DNA of 19,116 nucleotides from Chloroflexota bacterium (GTDB lineage: Bacteria; Chloroflexota; Dehalococcoidia; SM23-28-2; RBG-16-64-32): contig VBEI01000034.1 in assembly GCA_005882715.1 (NCBI GenBank), forward strand, positions 1 through 19,116. The letters are read 5' to 3'. The stretch's first letter is position 1, and each line of letters begins with the position of its first letter. Positions 6,393 through 12,634 of this stretch are shown here, piece after piece. The notes under the pieces are model-generated. The model made no database searches, was not told where the DNA came from, and saw only the letters and a program-made list of their open reading frames with translations. The position numbers and the translations under genes were made by a program.

Positions 6393-7414
6393 ACGTCATC
6401 ACCACCGTCGCCGAGATGCAAGCCGAGCGAGGCCGCATGGCCGGTAACGTCGGCCTCGTCCCTACCATGGGCTACCTGCACGAGGGCCACCTCTCCCTCG
6501 TCCGTCGAGCGTACGCGGACAACGATCATGTCATCGTCTCCATCTTCGTCAACCCTACCCAGTTCGGCCCCAGCGAGGACTTCGAGCGCTACCCTCGCGA
6601 CGAAGAGCGCGATCTCCGGTTGCTCGAGGCCGAAGGCGTCCACGCAGTCTTCATTCCCTCGGTCGAGGAAATATATCCGCCCGGCTTCGCTGACTGGGTC
6701 GAGGTGAAGGGGCCGCTAGCAGAGCGGCTGGAAGGCGCTCATCGCCCGGGCCACTTTCGCGGCGTCACCACTGTGGTCGCCCGCTTCTTTCGGATCATTC
6801 GACCGCATCGCGCCTACTTCGGCCAGAAAGACGCCCAGCAGCTCCGCGTCATCAAACGCATGGTCGCCGATATCCACCCCGCTCACCCTGAGGCTCACGA
6901 AGCGGATATCGAAATCGTCGCCGTGCCGACCGTCCGAGAGCCGGACGGCCTCGCCATGTCCAGCCGCAACGTCTACCTCTCGCCCGAAGAGCGAGAGGCC
7001 GCGCTCGCACTCCCCCACTCCCTGGCGCTCGCCCGCCGCCTCGTTATGAAGGAGGGCAACACGGACGCCAATGCCGTGAGGCAAGCGCTACGCGCTGAAG
7101 TCGAAGCCGTCCGTCCCGTTCGTCCTGAGGAGCCGGGCGCGGGTGGGTTGCGGGGTGGCGGCGTCTCGAAGGATGGAACGGAGCGACAACACGCGTTTCT
7201 CGCCTTCGATTACGTCTCCATCTCCGACGAACAAACCCTCGAAGAACTCGCGACCATCGATCGCCCCGCCCTCGTCCTCCTCGCCGCCCGCGTGGGCGCG
7301 ACGCGTCTTATCGACAACACGATTGTCATCCCGGATGGCGTACCCGCTCCTGAAGACGTCCGCGAGCTCTCAAACGCAGACGCCGCGAGCCTCCCTCTAA
7401 CCAGCGACCACTGA
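6389..7414 (+). CDS. panC: Pantoate-beta-alanine ligase (pantothenate synthetase) with an extra insertion
   Basis: 341 residues; family members are usually about 280. It joins pantoate and beta-alanine using ATP through a pantoyl-adenylate. Landmarks: VPTMGYLHEGHLSLVRRA (HIGH-type nucleotide site), FVNPTQFGP, RYPRD, FGQKDAQQLRVIKRM, MSSRNVYLSPEER and, near the end, RVGATRLIDN. The extra length lies mainly at about residues 240-275, where a palindromic repeat is read in frame as a Gly/Arg/Pro-rich loop (VRPEEPGAGGLRGGG). It falls in the C-terminal domain, away from the ATP site. No Shine-Dalgarno precedes the ATG; it overlaps the stop of truncated copy 2. Probably active, since all N-terminal catalytic motifs are intact. 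Confidence 0.93.
   Translation: MNVITTVAEMQAERGRMAGNVGLVPTMGYLHEGHLSLVRRAYADNDHVIVSIFVNPTQFGPSEDFERYPRDEERDLRLLEAEGVHAVFIPSVEEIYPPGFADWVEVKGPLAERLEGAHRPGHFRGVTTVVARFFRIIRPHRAYFGQKDAQQLRVIKRMVADIHPAHPEAHEADIEIVAVPTVREPDGLAMSSRNVYLSPEEREAALALPHSLALARRLVMKEGNTDANAVRQALRAEVEAVRPVRPEEPGAGGLRGGGVSKDGTERQHAFLAFDYVSISDEQTLEELATIDRPALVLLAARVGATRLIDNTIVIPDGVPAPEDVRELSNADAASLPLTSDH
7116..7180. repeat. Degenerate palindromic repeat inside the panC coding region
   Basis: It begins CCGTTCGTCCTGAG and ends GTCTCGAAGGATGGAAC, with imperfectly inverted ends (GTTCGTCCT / AGGATGGAAC) around a G-rich core. It belongs to the same style as the copies at 6203, 6346 and 10811, and keeps the panC frame open. Confidence 0.6.
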
Positions 7415-7418
7415 CCGC

Positions 7419-7427
7419 TGGTAAGAT
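7419..7427 (+). promoter_or_regulatory. Extended -10 element before the GNAT gene
   Basis: TGGTAAGAT lies 4 nt after the panC stop and 29 nt before the GNAT start, suggesting the acetyltransferase is transcribed separately from panC. Confidence 0.4.
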
Positions 7428-7456
7428 AGCGTTCGTCCCCGTCGAGAGGAGGAGAT

Positions 7457-8041
7457 ATGACCACGCTGTCTATAACCGCGGCCGCTCCCCCGGACCAACA
7501 GCGCGCCGTCGCGACCATCGTCACGGCCTTCACATCCGACCCGGTCTCCCGCTGGGTGCTGCCCGAGCCTCATCAATATCTTACCTACTTCATCGAGTTC
7601 GTCCCGCTCATGGCTGCCGGCACGTTCGATCACGGCGGAGCCTACTGCACCGATGATTTTGGAGCAGCTTCTCTATGGCTCCCGCCGAACGTTCATTCAG
7701 ACTTTGAAGCTATGGCCGAGCTGGCCCAGAGAGCCGTCGCCGAACGCGATCAAGAAAAAGTCTTCGCCTTCATGGGCCAGATGGGCGAATATCATCCGAC
7801 CGAGCCGCATTGGTACCTGCCGTTCATTGGAGTCGATCCACTTCGTCAGGGCGAGGGCTTAGGCTCAGCGCTGCTCAAACATGCGCTCCAGAATTGTGAC
7901 CGCGATAAATTGCCCGCCTACTTGGAGGCGACCAGTCCGGGAAGCCGCAGGCTATACGAACGACATGGCTTCGAAGCGATCGGCGAAATCCAGACAGCAG
8001 ACTCGCCGCCTCTCTGGCCGATGCTCCGAAAGCCGCGCTGA
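7457..8041 (+). CDS. GNAT family N-acetyltransferase
   Basis: 194 residues behind a strong Shine-Dalgarno (AGGAGGAG). It would transfer an acetyl group from acetyl-CoA to an unidentified amine. The acetyl-CoA binding motif is FIGVDPLRQGEGLGSALL (residues 123-140, with the R-Q-G-E-G-L-G loop at 130-136). The final beta-strand and helix read YLEATSPGSRRLYERHGF, a typical motif B. The N-terminal region (AFTSDPVSRWVLP) matches the subgroup that acts on small molecules or antibiotics, but the substrate is not predictable. Its closeness to panC appears incidental given the promoter between them. Confidence 0.9.
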   Translation: MTTLSITAAAPPDQQRAVATIVTAFTSDPVSRWVLPEPHQYLTYFIEFVPLMAAGTFDHGGAYCTDDFGAASLWLPPNVHSDFEAMAELAQRAVAERDQEKVFAFMGQMGEYHPTEPHWYLPFIGVDPLRQGEGLGSALLKHALQNCDRDKLPAYLEATSPGSRRLYERHGFEAIGEIQTADSPPLWPMLRKPR

Positions 8042-8062
8042 CTTCTGCGCGCCACGGCGTCC

Positions 8063-8596
8063 CTACTCGCCGCGGTGGACTACGTGCTCCACCCGCTCGG
8101 GCAGCGACTTCAGCCGCTCGCGTAGAAATGAAGGGAACAGTCGCACGTCCTCCAGCTTCTCCACGTCATACCACTCCAACGGGAACTTGATCCCGATCTC
8201 CGGTTCGACACCCCAGTGCGGTCCGTCGCTCCCCAGGAAGCGAGACCCCTCAGCGAGCGAGACCAGGAAATACAGTCCGATTTCGTGCCACGTCATGCCC
8301 GCGTGCGCGAAGAAGTTCTCGACCAACCACAGCGGCCGCTCCACCTGCACTTCTTCCTCCAACTCTTCCCGCATTTCCCGAGCGATGCACTCCAGCGCCG
8401 TCTCCCCGTGCTCCACCCGCCCACCCGGCAAGCAATAGAACGGCGTCTCGGACGTGTCCGGGCCCTCCTCGACCAGCTGGATCAGCACCCGCCCGCGATC
8501 GACGATTACTGCCGCCACCCGGTAGCAGAACCGCTGCTCACCACGGTCAAACACGAGCATGGGACGAGCATACCGCAACGCGGCTGCAATGCTCAT
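8063..8596 (-). CDS. Nudix hydrolase
   Basis: 177 residues. It hydrolyses a nucleoside diphosphate linked to some moiety X, using Mg2+. The Nudix box is intact at residues 59-79 (G59, E65, R73-E74, E77-E78 as metal ligands), except that the conserved Gly after the EE pair is Glu80. The upstream strands read FCYRVAAVIVDRGRVLIQ. The start at 8596 has no clear Shine-Dalgarno; an internal ATG at residue 13 (MLVFDRGEQ) is an equally possible start. It is convergent with the GNAT gene and divergent from yebC. The substrate is unknown. Confidence 0.9.
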   Translation of the reverse strand: MSIAAALRYARPMLVFDRGEQRFCYRVAAVIVDRGRVLIQLVEEGPDTSETPFYCLPGGRVEHGETALECIAREMREELEEEVQVERPLWLVENFFAHAGMTWHEIGLYFLVSLAEGSRFLGSDGPHWGVEPEIGIKFPLEWYDVEKLEDVRLFPSFLRERLKSLPERVEHVVHRGE

Positions 8597-8635
8597 CCGT
8601 TAATCCGTTCCCTATCCGTTGACAGACCATCCGTT
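8595..8635. repeat. Four ATCCGTT heptamers between the Nudix gene and yebC
   Basis: Perfect copies start at 8595, 8603, 8614 and 8629, all on the same strand; the first overlaps the Nudix start codon. Spacing is irregular (8, 11, 15). They could be binding sites or slippage remnants. Confidence 0.5.
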
Positions 8636-8644
8636 CGTGGGCCG

Positions 8645-8653
8645 TGCTAAACT
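8645..8653 (+). promoter_or_regulatory. Extended -10 element for a probably leaderless yebC transcript
   Basis: TGCTAAACT ends 7 nt before the yebC ATG, so transcription would start at or next to the start codon. TTGACA (8619-8624) is 23 nt upstream, too far for a standard -35. Confidence 0.55.
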
Positions 8654-8660
8654 AGCCGCG

Positions 8661-9413
8661 ATGGGTGGGCACTCTCACTGGTCGCAGATCAAGCGCCAGA
8701 AGGGCGGCAATGACGCCAAGCGCGGCAACCTCTTCACGAAACTCTCTCGCGAGATAACGGTCTCAGCCCGAGAAGGCGGAGGCGACCCCGCCATGAACCC
8801 CCGGTTGCGTCTGGCGATCGACAAGGCGCGCTACGAGAACATGCCTGCGGACACCATCAAACGCGCGATCGAGCGCGGTTCGGGCGGCGGCGACGCGGCC
8901 AATCTCCAGGAGATCATGTTTGAGGGCTATGGCCCCGGCGGCGTCGCCATTCTCGTCCAGACCCTGACGGACAACAGAAACCGCACGGTCTCGGACCTGC
9001 GCACTACCTTCACCCGAGGAGGCGGGGCGCTGGGCGAATCCGGCAGCGTAGCCTGGCAGTTCGATAACAAAGGGCTAATCGGCCTTGAGGCGAAGGATAC
9101 CGACCCGGACGAAATCGCCCTTGTGGCGATTGACGCCGGCGCCGAGGACGTACGCGTAAGCGACGGCTTCGTCGAGGTCTACACCGGCCCGACGGACCTT
9201 GATCGCGTCCGCCGTCAGCTCGCCGATTCGGGCATGACTATCGCCTCAGCGGAGCTGTCGATGCTACCCAAGACCACGACCCCGCTGGACGACAAGGTCG
9301 CCACGCAGGCCCTCAGGCTTCTCGACCAGATCGAGGAGCTTGACGACGTCCAGAAGGTCTACTCCAACGCCGAATTCCCCGACTCCGTCCTTATGGAGTA
9401 CGCCGCCGGCTAG
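8661..9413 (+). CDS. yebC: YebC/PmpR family protein
   Basis: 250 residues. The start at 8661 is chosen because the family begins MGGHSHWSQIKRQK (classically AGHSKW..IK..K). An upstream in-frame start at 8619 would add 14 non-conserved residues. Motifs in order: AKRGNLFTKLSREI, NPRLRLAIDKARYENMPADTI, YGPGGVAILVQTLTDNRNRT and GGALGESGSVAWQF. Members were first described as DNA-binding transcription regulators; some act as translation factors relieving ribosome stalling at proline-rich sequences. It lies just before ruvC, a conserved neighbourhood in many bacteria. There is no Shine-Dalgarno, consistent with a leaderless transcript. Confidence 0.96.
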   Translation: MGGHSHWSQIKRQKGGNDAKRGNLFTKLSREITVSAREGGGDPAMNPRLRLAIDKARYENMPADTIKRAIERGSGGGDAANLQEIMFEGYGPGGVAILVQTLTDNRNRTVSDLRTTFTRGGGALGESGSVAWQFDNKGLIGLEAKDTDPDEIALVAIDAGAEDVRVSDGFVEVYTGPTDLDRVRRQLADSGMTIASAELSMLPKTTTPLDDKVATQALRLLDQIEELDDVQKVYSNAEFPDSVLMEYAAG

Positions 9414-9443
9414 TGCCTACCTCCGCCGTTGTGCTGATCCGTA

Positions 9444-9467
9444 CGGACAGAGCTTCAGCTCTGTCCG
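9444..9467. repeat. Perfect 10-bp hairpin after yebC
   Basis: CGGACAGAGC-ttca-GCTCTGTCCG has a perfect 10-bp stem and 4-nt loop. There is no T tract after it, so it looks more like an interspersed palindromic unit than an intrinsic terminator. It lies in the 226-bp yebC-ruvC spacer, which also contains CTGACC...GGTCAG (9518-9540) around a CGCATGCG core and no convincing gene. Confidence 0.6.
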
Positions 9468-9639
9468 CCTACGTCCCGAATTCGCACCAGCGATTGCTAC
9501 CGGCTGACCTCACGCATCTGACCTCGCATGCGGGGGTCAGGCTGTCGACGGGCACACGCGATCGCGGGCTTCGGACGCCGCTTAACATCTCGGCCGCGGG
9601 TAAAGCAAGACGATTCAGCCTGACTGGGCTTGGCATGAG

Positions 9640-10164
9640 ATGATCGGCCCCATCACTATCCTCGGCGTAGACCCCGCCCTCACGTGCACCGGCTACGGCC
9701 TCCTTCGGGCCGATGGCGACCGATACGAGGCGCTTGATTTCGGCGCAATCGCCCCGCCCGCGCAGGCGCCCATCGCCGAGCGCCTTCTCCGCATCCACGA
9801 AGCCCTTTCGGATGTCATCCGTGATGCCCGCCCGGATGAAGTGGCCGTCGAAGACTTCATCGTCGGCCACGTCCGCGCCGCCGTCGCCGTCGGCGAAGCG
9901 CGCGCGGTCGCGCTCCTCGCCGCGGCGGAGGCCGGCCTTCCGGCCGTCCTCTACAAGCCCAGCGAAGTCAAGCAGTTCGTCACCTCGTATGGCCGCGGCG
10001 GCAAGGATCAAGTCGCCCTCATGGTCCAGGCACTCCTCAATCTCGAGGAACCCCCTGAGCCCGCGGACGCCGCCGACGCGCTGGCCGTCGCCCTCTGCCA
10101 CGCGCTTAAACGGTCAGCGATCGGCTATCAGCAATCAGTAGTCAGCTCGGCGAGGCGGCTTTGA
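9640..10164 (+). CDS. ruvC: Crossover junction endodeoxyribonuclease RuvC
   Basis: 174 residues. The dimer cuts Holliday junctions at symmetrically placed sites. Acidic metal ligands of the RNase-H fold are visible: Asp11 in ILGVDPALTCTGYG, Glu71 in VAVEDFIVG, and Asp143/Asp146 in PADAADALAVA. The KPSEVKQFVTSYGRGGKDQV segment is typical. The last 15 or so residues (SAIGYQQSVVSSARRL) are unusual and come from a degenerate ATCAGC-type repeat in the DNA, so the tail is probably not functional. The start has no clear Shine-Dalgarno. It is co-directional with yebC and ruvA. Confidence 0.95.
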   Translation: MIGPITILGVDPALTCTGYGLLRADGDRYEALDFGAIAPPAQAPIAERLLRIHEALSDVIRDARPDEVAVEDFIVGHVRAAVAVGEARAVALLAAAEAGLPAVLYKPSEVKQFVTSYGRGGKDQVALMVQALLNLEEPPEPADAADALAVALCHALKRSAIGYQQSVVSSARRL

Positions 10165-10213
10165 ACCGGGTTCGTCCCTCCCCATTTTCCATTTCCCATT
10201 TCTCATTTCCAAT
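10165..10213. repeat. CATTTCC slippage tract between ruvC and ruvA
   Basis: The spacer is a run of near-repeats of CATTTCC (about 10180-10212), directly touching the ruvA start codon. No Shine-Dalgarno for ruvA can be seen in it. Confidence 0.5.
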
Positions 10214-10795
10214 ATGATCGCCCGTATTCACGGCGAAATTGCCGGCCGCAACCCCGACTCGCTGATCGTCGATGTGAACGGCGTAGGCTACCTCGTTTAT
10301 GCCCCTGCCGGAGTGATCGCGAGGGCCAAAAACGGCGCCGAGGTCACTCTCCACACATGTCTCGTCGTGCGCGAGGACGCGATGACGCTCTACGGTTTCG
10401 CCGATGTCCAGGAGCAGCGCCTCTTCCAGACACTCATCGCCGTCAACGGCGTCGGCCCAAAGGTCGCGCTTGCCCTTCTCTCGATCCTCAAGGCAGACGA
10501 ACTCTCCTACGCGATCGCTTCCGGCAACGCGGCCGCGCTCGCCCGCGCTCCCGGAGTCGGCCAGAAGCTCGCCTCCCGTATCGTCCTCGACCTTCGCGAC
10601 AAGCTAACCACGGCGGCGCCCATCGGCGTGCCGGGCGTCGAGTCCGAGGAAGTCGTCGCGGCTCTTATGGGCCTCGGCTACTCGCAGGCCGAAGCGGCAG
10701 ACGCTGTCGCGCGCAGCGACTTGCCCGCCGACGCGCCGATCGAGGAGAAGGTCCGCCTCGCCCTCGCCCACTTCGCGCGCGCCCGCGCCGACTAA
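10214..10795 (+). CDS. ruvA: Holliday junction DNA helicase subunit RuvA
   Basis: 193 residues with the three expected domains: an N-terminal OB fold (MIARIHGEIAGRNPDSLIVD, then GVGYLVYAP), tandem helix-hairpin-helix motifs (VNGVGPKVALALLS and PGVGQKLASRIVLDLRDKL), and a C-terminal helical domain (VVAALMGLGYSQAEAADAV) that contacts RuvB. The RuvA tetramer holds the four-way junction while RuvB drives branch migration. It follows ruvC by 49 bp, but ruvB is not downstream; a palindromic repeat and an unrelated gene follow. The start is set by homology, since the upstream tract has no ribosome-binding site. Confidence 0.96.
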   Translation: MIARIHGEIAGRNPDSLIVDVNGVGYLVYAPAGVIARAKNGAEVTLHTCLVVREDAMTLYGFADVQEQRLFQTLIAVNGVGPKVALALLSILKADELSYAIASGNAAALARAPGVGQKLASRIVLDLRDKLTTAAPIGVPGVESEEVVAALMGLGYSQAEAADAVARSDLPADAPIEEKVRLALAHFARARAD

Positions 10796-10810
10796 ATTGG
10801 GCGTCCCATT

Positions 10811-10838
10811 CCGTTCGTGCTGAGCTGGTCGAAGCATC
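10811..10838. repeat. Palindromic repeat copy after ruvA
   Basis: CCGTTCGTGCTGAGCTGGTC followed by GAAGCATC. It matches the repeats at 6203-6233 and 6346-6376 with one or two substitutions, marking an interspersed family with CGTGCT/AGCA-type inverted ends. Confidence 0.75.
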
Positions 10839-10898
10839 GCATCGCTCGCCAGCAAAGGTTGAGTTTATCGAGACTGAAGCGCGCTGGCCGAGATTGCC

Positions 10899-10907
10899 TG
10901 CTACGAT
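10899..10907 (+). promoter_or_regulatory. Extended -10 element for a probably leaderless RraA-family gene
   Basis: TGCTACGAT ends 8 nt before the ATG at 10916, which has no Shine-Dalgarno. Confidence 0.45.
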
Positions 10908-10915
10908 AGCCGACC

Positions 10916-11596
10916 ATGGAACCCCTCACACCGGAAGAGCTCGCCGCCCTCCGCGCGATCAGCACTCCGACAATCTGCAACGCCATCGAGACGTTCGATG
11001 TCCGCCCGCGCAGCGAAGGCTTCATGGACTCAACGATCACCTGCCGTTTTCCCGAGCTTGGCCCGGTTATCGGCTATGCTGTCACAGCGAAGATCAGCGC
11101 GGCCGAACCGCCCGGCGTCGAGATGCCGCATGCGGAAGTCTGGGCCGAGTTCGCTCGTATACCGAAGCCCTGGCTGGTCGTAATCGAGGACCTCGAGTAC
11201 CCGAATCCGGTCGGCTCCTTTTGGGGCGAGGTGAATGCCGGCGTGTACAAGGCGCTCGGTGCCGTAGGGACCGTGACGAATGGCGGCGTGCGCGACCTGC
11301 CTGAAGTCCGGCCGACCGGGTTCCAGTTCTTCTCATCCTGCGTGCTTGTTTCCCACGCCTACGTTCACGTCGTCGAGTATGGCGGCCCGGTCGCTGTCGG
11401 CGGCCTAACCGTTCGTCCGGGCGACCTGCTCCACGGCGACGAGCACGGCGTCACAAGCATTCCACTCGAGATCGCCCGCGACATCCCGCAAGCCTCGCAG
11501 GCCATCGAAATGGCCGAACGTCGGCTGATCGACTACGCGCGCTCGCCCGCCTGCACGCCGGAACGCCTCGCAGACATGTACGGCAGGGTGGACTAG
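10916..11596 (+). CDS. RraA family protein (4-hydroxy-4-methyl-2-oxoglutarate aldolase-like)
   Basis: 226 residues. RraA-family members include class II pyruvate aldolases acting on 4-hydroxy-4-methyl-2-oxoglutarate or 4-carboxy-4-hydroxy-2-oxoadipate, and the RNase E inhibitor RraA. Visible landmarks: ISTPTICNAIE at residues 15-25, FWGEVNAGVYKALGAVGTVT, TNGGVRDLPEV (the Arg-Asp used for substrate and metal in the aldolases), and VRPGDLLHGDEHGVTSIP. Preservation of the GGVRD and PGD...D.HGV motifs argues for an enzyme rather than a purely regulatory protein. The substrate is unresolved. No catabolic partners lie nearby. Confidence 0.88.
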   Translation: MEPLTPEELAALRAISTPTICNAIETFDVRPRSEGFMDSTITCRFPELGPVIGYAVTAKISAAEPPGVEMPHAEVWAEFARIPKPWLVVIEDLEYPNPVGSFWGEVNAGVYKALGAVGTVTNGGVRDLPEVRPTGFQFFSSCVLVSHAYVHVVEYGGPVAVGGLTVRPGDLLHGDEHGVTSIPLEIARDIPQASQAIEMAERRLIDYARSPACTPERLADMYGRVD

Positions 11597-11718
11597 GCCC
11601 AGCGGCTTTACTGATTCCTGGGTTGCCCTTAACTAAAAATATTGCCTCCAGGACACAAGGCCACGGTCCTCCGAACGGTCTCAATAGGCGACCGGTGCAA
11701 GACAAGGAGGCTGTATTG

Positions 11719-12459
11719 ATGGACATCACAAAGGCGCGTTGCCGCGCTCATTCGTTCCCGTTTCTGCTCGGCTTATCGGCGTTTGTAGCCGCCGTCCTTA
11801 CGTTCGGTGCTCACATCGCTGCGGCCCAGACCGCCGATACGGACGGCGACGGCTACGCGGACGGTGTGGAACAGCAGCTCGGCTCCGATCCCAACGACCC
11901 CGAAAGCACCCCGGAGAGCTTCACCCTGCTGTGGACTTGCACCGACGGCAACGATAACGACCGGGACGGAAAGCGGGACTTCAATGACCCGGGGTGCCGT
12001 AATACGGCGCCCGGATCTACCCCCGCTCCGACTGCAACACCGGCGCCGAACGGGCCCTCGGACTCGGGTACAAGTCCCGGCGGGAACGGCTCCGGTTCCG
12101 GTGGCGGGTCCACGGACGGTTCGTCAGACGGCGGCGGTAATGCCGTGCTGGAGGGTGCAGGCGCCCCTATCGCGGGGACCTCCGGCAGCGGAGCGGGTCC
12201 AGGTGCCGCGAGTCAGACTGGCACCGATGCCGGCCAGAATTCGGGCGACACAACAGGCGCGAACAGCGACAAGTCCACGGATGTGGGCGCCGCTCCCGGG
12301 ACCGATACCGCCCCAAGGGACACGACCGCTGACGACGGGGGCGGCTTCCCCTGGAAGATTTCGCTGTTCATCCTCCTGCTTCTGTTGATCGCCGGCCTCA
12401 TCGCCGCCGGTGCCCTAGCGGCGCGGTCGCGTCGCCTGGCGGCCCGGAACAGGTACTAG
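11719..12459 (+). CDS. Secreted, membrane-anchored surface protein with calcium-binding repeats
   Basis: 246 residues, starting 8 nt after AAGGAGG. A signal peptide (hydrophobic about 14-35, probable cut at AAA-Q36/37) is followed by a thrombospondin type-3 repeat (DTDGDGYADGVEQQLGSDPN, residues 40-59). A second Asp-rich loop bounded by Cys74 and Cys93 follows (DGNDNDRDGKRDFNDPG). Both would bind calcium. Next comes a long Gly/Ser/Thr/Pro/Asp-rich spacer (about 95-205). One C-terminal membrane helix (about 212-235) precedes a basic tail (RSRRLAARNRY). The layout is that of a wall-spanning display protein. No LPXTG-like sorting motif is seen before the helix, so anchoring by the helix itself is more likely than sortase processing. 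Confidence 0.85.
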   Translation: MDITKARCRAHSFPFLLGLSAFVAAVLTFGAHIAAAQTADTDGDGYADGVEQQLGSDPNDPESTPESFTLLWTCTDGNDNDRDGKRDFNDPGCRNTAPGSTPAPTATPAPNGPSDSGTSPGGNGSGSGGGSTDGSSDGGGNAVLEGAGAPIAGTSGSGAGPGAASQTGTDAGQNSGDTTGANSDKSTDVGAAPGTDTAPRDTTADDGGGFPWKISLFILLLLLIAGLIAAGALAARSRRLAARNRY

Positions 12460-12479
12460 GGGGCCAGCTCTTGGTGGCG

Positions 12480-12505
12480 TGGGTGTCTGCTACGTCGGGC
12501 ACCCA
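12480..12505 (+). terminator. Possible terminator hairpin after the surface-protein gene
   Basis: TGGGTG (12480-12485) pairs with CACCCA (12500-12505) about 20 nt after the stop. There is no T tract. The spacer to the convergent cyclase gene (12460-12634) otherwise holds nothing recognisable. Confidence 0.35.
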
Positions 12506-12634
12506 TGCCGCTTAGAGCGTCGGGCCCGTTCGCCCCGGGTGCTGCTTTCAGATGCTACCGTTCGCCCCGAGTGATCGCCTCAGCGACCGTATCGAGGGGA
12601 ACTTGCGATCGAACGTGAGGGAAAACGGTGTCGC

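Noticed and set aside
7160..7410. Possibility that panC is interrupted and non-functional
   Set aside because: The repeat-derived insertion keeps the frame and the downstream conserved RVGATRLIDN end is intact, so a working enzyme is more likely.
9413..9643. 76-codon frame between yebC and ruvC
   Set aside because: It spans palindromic repeats, has no family resemblance, and overlaps the ruvC start.
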